Below, piece after piece: positions 48,863 to 57,750 of a stretch of 64,000 bases of DNA; position 1 is the stretch's first letter, and each line of letters starts with the position of its first letter. Below the pieces are notes generated by a model. It ran no database searches. It had not been told where the DNA came from and saw only the letters and a list, made by a program, of their open reading frames with translations. This stretch comes from an uncultured Flavobacteriaceae bacterium (GTDB lineage: Bacteria; Bacteroidota; Bacteroidia; Flavobacteriales; Flavobacteriaceae): assembly GCA_947494205.1 (NCBI GenBank), contig CANLUH010000005.1:1-64000 (forward strand), read 5' to 3'. Position numbers and translations under genes: made by a program.

Positions 48863-49666
48863 ATGGCTAGAGCTTTAAAAATAATAGATCAAATACAACG
48901 AGAAGTTGTGCTGCAAAATACACCAAAACGTATAATAAGTTTAGTGCCGTCTCAAACCGAGTTGCTTTTTGATTTAGGATTAGAAGCCGAAATAGTTGGT
49001 ATTACAAAGTTTTGTGTACATCCTTATCATTTAAAAAGTACTAAAACTATTGTTGGAGGCACTAAAACTATTAAGATAGATAAGATAAAAGCGCTTCATC
49101 CAGATATTATTTTATGTAATAAAGAAGAAAATACAAAGGAGATTGTTGAAGCTTGTGAAGCTGTTTGTGCTGTTCATGTTTCAGATATATTTACCATTAA
49201 AGACTGTCTAGAATTAATTACACAATATGGTTTGTTATTTAATAAAAGGACAGAGGCCAACAAAATTTCAAACAAGATAGAATTTAATTTAAACGATTTT
49301 AATAGTTTTATTAAAGACAAGCCTGTATTTAAAGTCGCCTATTTTATATGGCGAAACCCATGGATGGCAGCAGGGAATACGACATTTATTAATTATTTGT
49401 TAGAACTTAATAAGTTCGAAAATATCTATAGTAACCTGGAACGTTATCCAGAGGTGGATATAAATAACATTCAATTAGAAGGCGATCCAGAATTAGTATT
49501 ATTGTCGAGCGAACCTTACCCATTTAAAGATGAACATGCCTTTGAAGTTGGTCGTGTATCTCATCATGCTAAAACAATATTTGTAGACGGGGAGTATTTC
49601 TCTTGGTATGGTTCTAGATTAGTAAAAGCTTTCGACTATTTTAAAGCCTTAAGAAATAGGTTGTGA
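48863..49666 (+). CDS. helical-backbone metal receptor-like protein, cytoplasmic
   Basis: 267 residues of the BtuF/FepB-type substrate-binding fold: RIISLVPSQTELLFDLGLEAEIVGITKFC near the start, LHPDIILCNKEENTKE, and VAYFIWRNPWMAAGNTTFINYLLELNKF in the second half. True BtuF proteins are exported; this one has no signal peptide (MARALKIIDQIQREVVL), so it must act inside the cell. It may bind cobalamin or a metal complex. Co-directional with pyrF, spaced by 28 bases. Confidence 0.82.
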   Translation: MARALKIIDQIQREVVLQNTPKRIISLVPSQTELLFDLGLEAEIVGITKFCVHPYHLKSTKTIVGGTKTIKIDKIKALHPDIILCNKEENTKEIVEACEAVCAVHVSDIFTIKDCLELITQYGLLFNKRTEANKISNKIEFNLNDFNSFIKDKPVFKVAYFIWRNPWMAAGNTTFINYLLELNKFENIYSNLERYPEVDINNIQLEGDPELVLLSSEPYPFKDEHAFEVGRVSHHAKTIFVDGEYFSWYGSRLVKAFDYFKALRNRL

Positions 49667-49846
49667 GTTTTCTCTAGATAAATACTTAAGTTTATTTAAT
49701 TTATTAAGTAGTTTCATTGCTTTATACTCAGAGTCATCGCTTAAAGCATGATCCGTTTGTCTTAAATTATAAGCCTGCTCAACAAGCTGTTTGTAACGCT
49801 TGTTAAGTTTTTGCTGATGCTGTTTTAAAAGGTCTTTTCGCTTCAT
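49649..49846 (-). CDS. small basic protein, Lacal_2735 family
   Basis: 65 residues, helical and rich in Lys, Gln and Leu: KDLLKQHQQKLNKRYKQLVEQAYNLRQTD, then ALSDDSEYKAMKLLNKLNKL. This matches the small Lacal_2735-type family of Flavobacteriaceae. Its 3' end overlaps the convergent metal-receptor gene by 18 bases. Function unknown. Confidence 0.75.
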   Translation of the reverse strand: MKRKDLLKQHQQKLNKRYKQLVEQAYNLRQTDHALSDDSEYKAMKLLNKLNKLKYLSRENSQPIS

Positions 49847-50156
49847 TTCTATAGTTGGTTATATTGTATTAAATATACGTTAATTATTGATAATTAAAAA
49901 GTTAGCGGATTGTTTTTTCTTATTTATGTTTGCTTTTAACACTTTAAAGGCGTTATAATTTAAAAGTAAAACCAATTCTTGGTAGAATTGGTTTTATGCT
50001 ACTAAACTAACTAACTCAAGCAAAGTGTATGAGGATATCTACTTGATACACAAATGTATAATACTTCTATTTTTATAATGTTATGTTAATGTTAGACTTA
50101 TGTTATGTCTTTTGTAATATTTTAGTTTCCAACAAACTAATTAAAAACAAGAATTT
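49847..50156. other. 310-base intergenic region
   Basis: Contains a 13-bp perfect hairpin (49967-49996; TAAAACCAATTCT / AGAATTGGTTTTA) about 120 bases upstream of the small gene on the minus strand, and a minus-strand -7-like TACATTTG at 50051-50058 with no matching TTG. Otherwise nothing clear. Confidence 0.5.
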
Positions 50157-50657
50157 ATGAAATCTATAGCTATAACTCTAGTCCTATGTTTATCTGTAAT
50201 TGTTGCTAATGCACAAGATCAATGTAAATGTTGTACCGAAAACCATAAAGCTTTCGATTTCTGGATTGGAACATGGACGGTTACAAATCCAGATGGTTCT
50301 CCAGCTGGTAAAAATGTTATAGATAAAATTCAAGATAAATGTATTCTTAGGGAAAATTGGACAAGTGCTAAAGCTGGTTACACAGGAACTAGCAATAATT
50401 TCTATAACACTACAAAAAAACAATGGGAACAAATCTGGATAGACAATCAAGGCGGTAGTTTGCATTTAAAAGGGAATAGAAAAGGAAACCAAATGATACT
50501 ACAAACAGACGAAGCTAAAAACCCAAAAGGGCAACCATTTATACATCGTGTGACTTGGACAGTAAACGAAAATGGTACAGTTCGTCAATTATGGGAGACC
50601 ATTACAAATGGCACGGAAATAGCTATAGCTTTCGACGGTTTATATAAAAAAGAGTAA
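50157..50657 (+). CDS. secreted DUF1579-like protein
   Basis: 166 residues with a signal peptide (ending NAQ). The mature part starts with CKCCTENHKAFDFWIGTWTV and continues ENWTSAKAGYTGTSNNFYNTTKKQWEQIWIDNQGG, the typical DUF1579 lipocalin-like pattern. Three cysteines cluster right after the signal cleavage site. Role not known; single-gene unit. Confidence 0.78.
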   Translation: MKSIAITLVLCLSVIVANAQDQCKCCTENHKAFDFWIGTWTVTNPDGSPAGKNVIDKIQDKCILRENWTSAKAGYTGTSNNFYNTTKKQWEQIWIDNQGGSLHLKGNRKGNQMILQTDEAKNPKGQPFIHRVTWTVNENGTVRQLWETITNGTEIAIAFDGLYKKE

Positions 50658-50736
50658 ATTCTTACGCAACCTTTACAGACTTATAGCATCTTTTAGTTAG
50701 AAAAAGAAAAGAAAAACTAACCAAAAAAACATTGCT

Positions 50737-53454
50737 ATGAAAAACAAACTACTTTTGTTAGTTTGCCTACTAACTATTGCCTTATCTCAAGCACAAATTG
50801 TAAATATTCCAGATGCCAATTTTAAGGCTAAATTACTGGAGGCAGATGCTACTAACCAAATTGCTAAAGACCTATTAGATAATTTTTTTAAAATTGATGC
50901 TAACGATGATGGAGAAATACAAGAGAGTGAAGCGCTACAAGTTAGTGTCTTGGGACTGACTTTTTCAAATATTGAAAATTTGGAGGGTATAGGAGCTTTT
51001 ATTAATTTAAACAACCTTAATTGTAGTGTTAATGACATCGTAACTCTTGACCTTACAGAGAATATTAACCTAGAAAGACTACATTGTGAAATAAATGACT
51101 TAACCAGTCTTAATTTAGCTGGAAATACGAATTTAAAGGTTTTGAGTTGTGGGTATAATGATTTAACAACTTTAAACTTAAATTCTAATGTTAATTTAAT
51201 AGATCTTAGTTGTAGAAATAACCTTATACAAACTCTAAATTTAGAAAATAACCTAAATCTTTTAGAAGTAGATTGCGATAATAATAACTTAGTAACTCTT
51301 AATGTAGAAAGTAATATTAATCTAGAGTTTTTAAAATGTGAGAGTAATGATTTAACATCTTTACTTATAGGTGTAAAACCTAATTTAACAAGTGTTTTTT
51401 GTGAGAACAATGAACTAACCAATGTAAATCTAAATGGTATTACTAATTTAAATTATTTTGATTGTAAAAACAATCCGATGTCTACTTTAGACCTTAGTAA
51501 TAATACTGCACTAAAAACATTAAACTGTAATAATAATGAGTTAACGATTTTGGATATTAGTAATAATATTGCTCTAGAGTATCTACATTGTTCTAATAAC
51601 CAATTAACAGCTTTAAATTTAGATGTAAATACTAATTTAAAACATTTGTTTTGTGAATTAAATGAACTAGTCGAATTAGATTTTAATGCAAATATATTAT
51701 TAGAACATTTATCAATTAATAATAATGACTTGTCTCAATTAGATATTAATAACAATGAAAACCTGAGTGTTTTAAATTGTAAAAGTAATGCATTAACCGA
51801 ATTGGATTTAAGTAATAATTTAAACCTAAACACGTTAGTCTGTAGTGATAACTTATTCACTTTATTAGATGTAAATGATAATTCTCAATTATTCTATTTA
51901 GATTATAGAGATAATCCGCAATTAGAAATTGTTTATCATAAAAATGGAGATGCTGTTTCTAGTGAATTAACAACGATATCTCTTTTTGGATTTAACTGTC
52001 CTAATCTTGAATATGTATGTACAGATGAATATAGGGTAGAGGCATTTGCTCAATATTTTTCAGAAAACGAAATGACCGTTAATGTAAATTCATATTGCTC
52101 ATTTATGCCTAGTGGGAATTATAATAACATAGAAGGAGCAATAACTCACGATTTTGAAGGAAATGGATGTACAGTAATTGCTAATAATTCATTATTTAAT
52201 AAAATTAATATAAATGATGGTGTGGAAGAAGGGATTGCATATACTAATAATGAGAATGAATATTCTTTTTCTGTTGGAGCCGGTAATTATACAATTACTC
52301 CATCTTTTGAAAACCCATCATACTTTAATGTTAATCCATTGGAAGCCTCTGTAATTTTTCCAACAGAAGACGGCCTTACAGAAATACAAGATTTCTGCAT
52401 TACACCTAATGGTATACATAATGATTTAGAGATTGTATTAGCCTCAACAGTACCAGCAAGACCAGGTTTTGATGCAGAGTATCTATTAGTTTATAAAAAC
52501 AAAGGAAACCAAACCTTATCTGGTGATGTAAGTTTTACTTATAATGAAGATGTATTAGATTATATCTCAAGTACAGAAATGCCAACAACGCAAACCGAAG
52601 GAGTTTTAGGTTGGACCTATGTAGACTTATTACCTTTTGAGAGTAGAAACGTAGCGGTTACTTTAAACGTAAACAGCCCTATGGAAATTCCAGCTATAAA
52701 CATTGATGATGTTTTAAACTTCTCAGCAACAATAACCCCAGTAGATATAGACGATTTACCAGAAGACAATCAATTTAGTTTAGAGCAAGTGGTTATAGGT
52801 GCTTATGATCCTAACGATATCACCTGTTTAGAAGGTGCTGTTTTAGAGCCAAGCTACATAGGGAAATATTTACATTACCTTATAAATTTTGAAAACACAG
52901 GAAATGCACCAGCAGAAAACATAGTAGTAGCGATGCATGTAGATACAACGTTATACAATCTTAATAGCTTAGAATTATTAAATAGTTCTCATGCTAGCGA
53001 AATAAGAATAAATGGGAATAAGGTAGAATTTATTTTCGAGTCTATATTTTTAGAAGCTTTAGGGAAAGGGCATTTAGTTTTTAAAATGAAATCTCAAGAA
53101 GCACTACAAGTAGGTGATACAGTAACACAACATGCCGAGATATTTTTCGACTTCAATTTTCCTGTTATTACTAATACCGCAAGTACAACATTTGCAGTGT
53201 TAAGTACACCAGAATTTACTGCAAATACTACCATTGCAGTCTATCCAAACCCTTTTAATGAAGTCCTGACAATAAAAGCAAAAGACATTATAAGGGATGT
53301 TGAAATTTACGACGTGCAAGGACGTGTTGTATTTTCAGAAAAGATAAATAGTACAGAAGCTGTTTTAAATATACCAGAGCAGACGCAAGGCGTTTATTTT
53401 GTAAAAATGACCACAGATCAAGGCATTGAAATAGAAAAAATTATAAAGAAATAA
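50737..53454 (+). CDS. large surface LRR protein with EF-hand loop and T9SS sorting domain
   Basis: 905 residues. Signal peptide (ending LSQAQ), a canonical EF-hand loop D54-A-N-D-D-G-E-I-Q-E-S-E65, about 15 leucine-rich repeats of 20-23 residues (LTxLNLSxNxxLxxLxCxxN) from about 75 to 400, then beta domains of the DUF11/DUF7619 type (YDPNDITCLEGAVL, GKYLHYLINFENTGNAPAENIVV) at about 560-800, and a type IX sorting domain at about 830-905 (VYPNPFNEVLTIKA to IEKIIKK). It is exported by T9SS and probably attached to the surface as an adhesin-like or polymer-binding protein. Confidence 0.9.
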   Translation: MKNKLLLLVCLLTIALSQAQIVNIPDANFKAKLLEADATNQIAKDLLDNFFKIDANDDGEIQESEALQVSVLGLTFSNIENLEGIGAFINLNNLNCSVNDIVTLDLTENINLERLHCEINDLTSLNLAGNTNLKVLSCGYNDLTTLNLNSNVNLIDLSCRNNLIQTLNLENNLNLLEVDCDNNNLVTLNVESNINLEFLKCESNDLTSLLIGVKPNLTSVFCENNELTNVNLNGITNLNYFDCKNNPMSTLDLSNNTALKTLNCNNNELTILDISNNIALEYLHCSNNQLTALNLDVNTNLKHLFCELNELVELDFNANILLEHLSINNNDLSQLDINNNENLSVLNCKSNALTELDLSNNLNLNTLVCSDNLFTLLDVNDNSQLFYLDYRDNPQLEIVYHKNGDAVSSELTTISLFGFNCPNLEYVCTDEYRVEAFAQYFSENEMTVNVNSYCSFMPSGNYNNIEGAITHDFEGNGCTVIANNSLFNKININDGVEEGIAYTNNENEYSFSVGAGNYTITPSFENPSYFNVNPLEASVIFPTEDGLTEIQDFCITPNGIHNDLEIVLASTVPARPGFDAEYLLVYKNKGNQTLSGDVSFTYNEDVLDYISSTEMPTTQTEGVLGWTYVDLLPFESRNVAVTLNVNSPMEIPAINIDDVLNFSATITPVDIDDLPEDNQFSLEQVVIGAYDPNDITCLEGAVLEPSYIGKYLHYLINFENTGNAPAENIVVAMHVDTTLYNLNSLELLNSSHASEIRINGNKVEFIFESIFLEALGKGHLVFKMKSQEALQVGDTVTQHAEIFFDFNFPVITNTASTTFAVLSTPEFTANTTIAVYPNPFNEVLTIKAKDIIRDVEIYDVQGRVVFSEKINSTEAVLNIPEQTQGVYFVKMTTDQGIEIEKIIKK

Positions 53455-53474
53455 TTGATTGATTGTTTTTTTTG

Positions 53475-53508
53475 AAAAGTCTCTAGCCAATGTGTTAGAG
53501 GCTTTTTT
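53475..53508 (+). terminator. terminator of the LRR gene
   Basis: An 11-bp stem (AAAAGTCTCTA / TAGAGGCTTTT, one G-U) with a 10-base loop and a T6 run, 20 bases after the stop. Confidence 0.88.
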
Positions 53509-53528
53509 GTTGTTTGAGTTTTTAAGAT

Positions 53529-53559
53529 AATCCTTATAAATACTAAGGGAAATCCTTAT
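53529..53559. repeat. direct repeat AATCCTTAT with 22-base period
   Basis: Two copies of AATCCTTAT (53529-53537 and 53551-53559) are exactly 22 bases apart, i.e. two helical turns, with a TAAGG between them that can pair with CCTTA. The spacing fits direct-repeat sites of LytTR-type regulators. Target gene uncertain (relic or the lipoprotein at 53865). Confidence 0.4.
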
Positions 53560-53678
53560 CGGTTTATTATTGAAAAAACTTAAATTCGAGGCCGCACAAA
53601 TCGATGTATGGTAATGATATGGAGAATAAATAATTACAATAATCAACCAAACGGAAACAATTATTTCGCGCATTTTTA

Positions 53679-53801
53679 ATGCTTGTGTTTTTGTCTTTTT
53701 TATTTAGGTCTTGTACAGCCGAAGATTTAAATATGGGTGAAAACATTACCTCTATTATCGACCTTGAAAAAGACTGCCCATTAAATGATAGGAATAGGTG
53801 A
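53679..53801 (+). pseudogene. relic of a small lipoprotein gene
   Basis: A 40-codon ORF starting MLVFLSFLFRSC with a lipobox-like cysteine, followed by TAEDLNMGENITSI, then a stop. The leader and the T-A-E-D start are typical of Bacteroidota surface lipoproteins, but no domain follows. It is most likely the 5' end of a truncated gene. The frame is open upstream to 53643. It lies in a 410-base stretch (53455-53864) otherwise holding a terminator and a direct repeat. Confidence 0.45.
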
Positions 53802-53864
53802 GCTTTTTAAGTGTTAATGTGCTATGTTGATAAATAAAAAATGAAACATTAATAAAATAAAAAA

Positions 53865-54548
53865 ATGAATGTTTTAAAAACAATTAGATTACCTTTTTTT
53901 TCAATGCTTTTAGCTTCTTTAATGTTAGTAATATCTTGTAGCCAATATGATAGTAATATAGAAGATGTAAATTTATATGAAAGGAGTAATCAAAAACAGT
54001 CAAAGCTAAGTACTCCAAGAAATTTATCAAGTTATATAAGTAAGAGTATTGATATAGGGCAGGAACTTCAAGCCTTGTTAAAAAACGAACAAAATATAAA
54101 TTTGTCAATTGAAAGTTTGATAGACGAAATAGAAACACCAGAAGCTTTAGAGAATCTTTTAAATACTGTTGGTTTTGAGCAATTTAAAGAAATAACAAGT
54201 TTGATAACAGAATTTAATGAGAATAGTATAGAATTTGCAAAAAATAACCCGTATTTTGAGAATCTAGATAAAGAAGAAGTAAAGAGAATTTTAGCTGATG
54301 AAGTTAATAATCAGTTTGCTAAAGTTGATCCTTGGGGAGAACCTTGCGGAGATGCTTTTCATGCAGGGCATGATGTATGTCTAGAAAATCTTGCCATTTC
54401 AGGAGGAGCTGTTATAATAAGCGCATTTTTTACTTTTGGGATAGGAACTTTTATTGGTGGCGGAGTAGCAGGAATCCAGTTTTTAAGGTGTTGGACTGCA
54501 GTTAATCAAGCCTATTATGATTGTTTAGAAGAACAACAAGGGAATTAA
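53865..54548 (+). CDS. lipoprotein with Gly-rich hydrophobic C-terminal segment
   Basis: 227 residues. Lipobox at VISCSQ (Cys about 25). Residues 30-150 are helical, acidic and without a known domain. Near the end EPCGDAFHAGHDVCLENL is followed by a Gly-rich hydrophobic stretch (GGAVIISAFFTFGIGTFIGGG) and RCWTAVNQAYYDCLEEQQGN: four cysteines flank the hydrophobic part. The layout (GxxxG helix, paired cysteines) resembles membrane-active peptides, but no family is recognised. A 50-residue membrane protein gene follows after 11 bases. Confidence 0.6.
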   Translation: MNVLKTIRLPFFSMLLASLMLVISCSQYDSNIEDVNLYERSNQKQSKLSTPRNLSSYISKSIDIGQELQALLKNEQNINLSIESLIDEIETPEALENLLNTVGFEQFKEITSLITEFNENSIEFAKNNPYFENLDKEEVKRILADEVNNQFAKVDPWGEPCGDAFHAGHDVCLENLAISGGAVIISAFFTFGIGTFIGGGVAGIQFLRCWTAVNQAYYDCLEEQQGN

Positions 54549-54559
54549 AAGGATTTAAG

Positions 54560-54712
54560 ATGAAAAAATACTTAATATACATACCGCTAGTGTTAATATT
54601 AATTATCCAATTTTATGATAAGAATGGAGAGTATCGTATAGCCCAATACATATTATTGGGGTTAATGATAATTGCATTCTTAGTTAAAATTCTCAGCAAG
54701 AAAGGACAATAA
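54560..54712 (+). CDS. small two-helix membrane protein
   Basis: 50 residues from the ATG at 54560 (an upstream start overlapping the lipoprotein gene is less likely). Two hydrophobic helices (YLIYIPLVLILIIQF and QYILLGLMIIAFLVKIL) with a basic tail. Eleven bases after the lipoprotein stop, so the two are co-expressed; it could be a partner or protective protein of the lipoprotein. Inference only. Confidence 0.55.
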   Translation: MKKYLIYIPLVLILIIQFYDKNGEYRIAQYILLGLMIIAFLVKILSKKGQ

Positions 54713-54747
54713 TAAAACTAATTTTGTAAACATTTACTCTAAATAAT

Positions 54748-54779
54748 AAAGGCCGTTGAAATTTTTCAACGGTCTTTTT
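54748..54779 (+). terminator. terminator of the lipoprotein pair
   Basis: A stem of about 14 bp (AAAGGCCGTTGAAA / TTTCAACGGTCTTT, one G-U) with a 2-base loop and T-rich tail. Confidence 0.88.
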
Positions 54780-54864
54780 ATTTGAAAAATCTAGTTCGGC
54801 TTTCGAATTCTAATTCATAATAGGTGAATACTCATTTAGGGTAATATTTCGGTAAACTAAATAC

Positions 54865-54872
54865 TACATTTG
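54865..54872 (+). promoter_or_regulatory. -7 element of the two-component operon
   Basis: TACATTTG, 19 bases before the ATG of the kinase. No TTG at the right spacing. Confidence 0.5.
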
Positions 54873-54890
54873 TGTATCAAAATTGAAAAA

Positions 54891-55862
54891 ATGAAATATC
54901 TAAAAATATATTCAATACTATTATTACTTTCTTTACACGTCTCACAATCTCAAGAAATAGATAAAGAAACAATAGTACAAAAAATAGATTCACTTGAGCA
55001 ATTACTTAGAAGCGATTCTATTTTAAATTTAGTAGCTGAAGAAAATAAAATTAATAGAAAATTTAATGAGATTAAAGACGAAACTATAAAAAGAGGGCTC
55101 ACTACCTTTAATCAATTAACCACAATTCTATCTATTGCACTTATTACTATTTTAATTCTTCTTGCTCTCTCTCTTTTAAAGCATCACAATGATAAATTAA
55201 GAATGACTAATGAATTAATGATTTATAAACAAAAGGCGTTGCACTTACAAATGAACCCTCATTTTATTTTTAATTGTTTAGGTGCTATTTCTGGTTTTAT
55301 GATCAATAAAGAAACCGATTTAGGAGTTAAGTATTTAGCAAAATTTTCAAAACTAATGCGTTTAACTTTAGAATATTCACAAGAGTCTTTAATACCTTTA
55401 GAAAAAGAAATAGAAAGTCTTGAAAATTATTTAGAATTGGAAAGATTGAGATTCGATAATAAATTCGATTTTACTATAACAAAATCGCAAAATATAGAAG
55501 ATGACATTGCTATACCACCATTACTGATTCAGCCATTAATAGAAAATGCTATTAATCATGGTGTAATACCACAAGAGAAAGAAGGGAAAATAGATATCTG
55601 TTTTGCTATAGATAATGATAATAAAATAGTTTGTGAAATATTAGATAATGGTGTTGGAATTAATGATTCTATGGCCAATAAAAAAACATCAGTTACTATT
55701 CATAAGTCAATGGCTTTGGGTATTATTAAACAACGATTAGCAGTAATAGCTAAAGAAACTAAAAAAATAGCTAAATTAGAAATCTATCAAATTAACGACG
55801 AAGCTAAACGAAGTAAAGGCACTAAGGTATTAGTAATATTACCAATTCAATACAAAAGCTAA
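54891..55862 (+). CDS. LytS-type sensor histidine kinase
   Basis: 323 residues from the ATG at 54891 (a TTG at 54870 is rejected). Signal-anchor at 1-20, a short periplasmic coiled region (21-75), one membrane helix (about 77-96), and a His_kinase/HATPase core. The phospho-acceptor is H124 in LHLQMNPHFIFNCLGAIS; N-box VPQEKEG... preceded by LIQPLIENAINHGV, and G-box NGVGI. The very small periplasmic part suggests that it senses the membrane or a partner. It overlaps functionally with the LytTR regulator 2 bases downstream. Confidence 0.9.
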   Translation: MKYLKIYSILLLLSLHVSQSQEIDKETIVQKIDSLEQLLRSDSILNLVAEENKINRKFNEIKDETIKRGLTTFNQLTTILSIALITILILLALSLLKHHNDKLRMTNELMIYKQKALHLQMNPHFIFNCLGAISGFMINKETDLGVKYLAKFSKLMRLTLEYSQESLIPLEKEIESLENYLELERLRFDNKFDFTITKSQNIEDDIAIPPLLIQPLIENAINHGVIPQEKEGKIDICFAIDNDNKIVCEILDNGVGINDSMANKKTSVTIHKSMALGIIKQRLAVIAKETKKIAKLEIYQINDEAKRSKGTKVLVILPIQYKS

Positions 55863-55864
55863 TT

Positions 55865-56650
55865 ATGATTACCGCAGTAATAATAGACGACGATATTAAC
55901 CTACGCAAAAGTATGCGAGGCTTGTTAACGCGTTACGCTCCTGAGATAGCAATAATAGGAGAAGCAGATAAGGTTGAGAATGGTGTGAAAGAAATTATAG
56001 ATAAGAAACCCACAGTAGTATTTTTAGATATACAATTAACAAAAGGAACAGGCTTCGATATTTTAGAGAAACTTACCGAATTACAAGGAGAAATAAAAAC
56101 AAATATAGTCTTTGTTACAGCACACGAAAAATATGCAATAAAAGCCTTTCGCTTTAGTGCACTAGATTTTTTATTGAAACCAATAGATCCAGACGAATTA
56201 AAAGGTGTTGTAAAGAAACTAAAAAAGCAAATTGCTTTTACTTCAGACTACTCGAATATTAAACTATTGTTAGAAAATTTAAGTAGTAACGCTAATGCTT
56301 TCGAGCGTATTGCATTATCCACTTCCAACGGTATTCATCTTTTCGAAATAAGAGATATTATAAGATGCGAAAGCAAAGACAACTATACACAATTTCATTT
56401 TAAAAATCAAAAACCACTTCTAATCTCTAAAACACTAAAAGAGTATGAAGAATTGTTAAGTGCTCATGGATTTGAGCGTATACATCAATCTCATTTAATA
56501 AACTTAGCCTATTTAAAATCGTATATAAAAAAAGACGGTGGGTATGTGTTAATGAGTGATGGCAGTAATTTGCCAATAGCACAACGAAAAAAAGACCGAT
56601 TAAAAGCGATATTAAATATCAATAATTTGAAAAAATATAAAGGCTTTTAA
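55865..56650 (+). CDS. LytTR-type response regulator
   Basis: 261 residues. Receiver domain (1-120) with acidic pocket D8-D9-D10 and phospho-acceptor D55 (VVFLDIQL), K near 110 in FLLKPIDP. LytTR DNA-binding domain at about 150-255 (IRCESKDNYTQFHF, FERIHQSHLINLAYLKSYIKKDGGYVLMSDGSNLPIA). LytTR proteins bind pairs of short repeats; candidate sites in the window are noted upstream of the curli operon and at 53529. Partner of the LytS-type kinase. Confidence 0.92.
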   Translation: MITAVIIDDDINLRKSMRGLLTRYAPEIAIIGEADKVENGVKEIIDKKPTVVFLDIQLTKGTGFDILEKLTELQGEIKTNIVFVTAHEKYAIKAFRFSALDFLLKPIDPDELKGVVKKLKKQIAFTSDYSNIKLLLENLSSNANAFERIALSTSNGIHLFEIRDIIRCESKDNYTQFHFKNQKPLLISKTLKEYEELLSAHGFERIHQSHLINLAYLKSYIKKDGGYVLMSDGSNLPIAQRKKDRLKAILNINNLKKYKGF

Positions 56651-56685
56651 TCAATCTCTTCTTAAGAGTATATTATCTATTTGCT

Positions 56686-57393
56686 CTAATCCTGTAAAGC
56701 AAATACTTTTTTAAGTAGTGTTGTAGTACGAGAATCTATTTTATTACGAATTTGTCCTTCCTCTACAGCAATCATTTTATAAACACCAATTAAAGCTTCA
56801 GTAGTAACATAATCTGTTAAATCAGGATTTACATTATTAGTAAAAGGAATCGCATTGTATTTATTAATTAAGTTTTCCCAAATTTGGTCTGCACCAACTT
56901 TGCCAAAAGAGTTTTTAATAACAGGATTAAATTTAGCATATAATGCTGTTTGTGTTTTACCTGTTAAGTATTGCGTTGCAGCATCGTCACTACCTAATAA
57001 AATATTTTTTGCATCTGCAAATGTAATATCCTTTACTGCATTTACAAAAATAGGAGTCGCTTCTTTAACGGCATCTTCGGCAGCGCGATTTAATACCTTT
57101 AAACCATCGTCTGCTAAACTGCCTAAACCTATATCTCTTAAAGCTTTGTCTACTTTTTGTAATTCAGCAGGAAGTAAAATTTTCACTAATTCATTTTTAT
57201 AGAACCCATCTTTTAAAGTTAATTTACTTACTTGTTTATCTATACCAAAGTCTAAAGCTTCACGAAGTCCAGAAGCAATATCAGCATTACTTAAAACGCC
57301 GCCTCCTTGAGGTAACTGGTTTACTACTTGTTGCAATTCTGCACAGGCAGTTAAATTCATAATTAAAAAGAAGGCTAAAAATTTACGTATCAT
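56686..57393 (-). CDS. DUF4197 lipoprotein-like protein
   Basis: 235 residues. Leader with a Cys at about 17 (MNLTACAEL), then the DUF4197 body: GLREALDFGIDKQVSKL, LKDGFYKNELVKILLP, AVKDITFADAKNILLGSDDAATQYL, and KTQTALYAKFNPVIKNSF. DUF4197 is a helical periplasmic family of unknown function that is widespread in Bacteroidota and Proteobacteria. Single gene. Confidence 0.88.
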   Translation of the reverse strand: MIRKFLAFFLIMNLTACAELQQVVNQLPQGGGVLSNADIASGLREALDFGIDKQVSKLTLKDGFYKNELVKILLPAELQKVDKALRDIGLGSLADDGLKVLNRAAEDAVKEATPIFVNAVKDITFADAKNILLGSDDAATQYLTGKTQTALYAKFNPVIKNSFGKVGADQIWENLINKYNAIPFTNNVNPDLTDYVTTEALIGVYKMIAVEEGQIRNKIDSRTTTLLKKVFALQD

Positions 57394-57750
57394 AATTTGA
57401 GATTTATATGTTTATCAAAGATATATTTTATAACTAAACTATTTTCAAAATGTATACCAAAAATTTAGTTCGAATTAATTTAATATCATTTCATATTTGG
57501 AATTACTGAAACATAAAAATAAAGCATAGCATAAGTTGTAGTTTCTTTTTCTATTGAAGTAGAAAGGAAAAAAGGGTGTTTTATTCAGTTATTTTAAATG
57601 AAATATAATATCAAGTATACATTTAATAGTCAGTAGACTAAAAAACAAGTGCTAGTTGTGAAATTTCAATTATTAGATAATTACATATAATTCGTCTATT
57701 TTTTTGAATATTTCGTAAATTGCAACCCTAAAACGGATTAAAAATCACGA
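57394..57750. other. 357-base intergenic region
   Basis: Divergent region between the DUF4197 gene and the mutase. AT-rich; one weak hairpin (about 57540-57575). No ORF, no clear promoter consensus. Confidence 0.5.

Noticed and set aside
49967-50058. Small RNA on the minus strand (TACATTTG at 50051-50058, hairpin at 49967-49996)
   Set aside because: No TTG at the -33 spacing and no firm T run after the hairpin; could equally be a leader of the small Lacal_2735-type gene.
50787-51422. 211-codon open frame antisense to the LRR gene
   Set aside because: It mirrors the LRR periodicity on the other strand, has no plausible protein features and lies wholly inside a strong gene.
56855-57202. 115-codon frame antisense to the DUF4197 gene
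   Set aside because: Shadow frame; composition is that of reverse-complement coding sequence and no start context or family fits.
57540-57575. Hairpin upstream of the mutase as a cobalamin riboswitch
   Set aside because: Only a weak imperfect stem; no B12-box-like sequence was seen.
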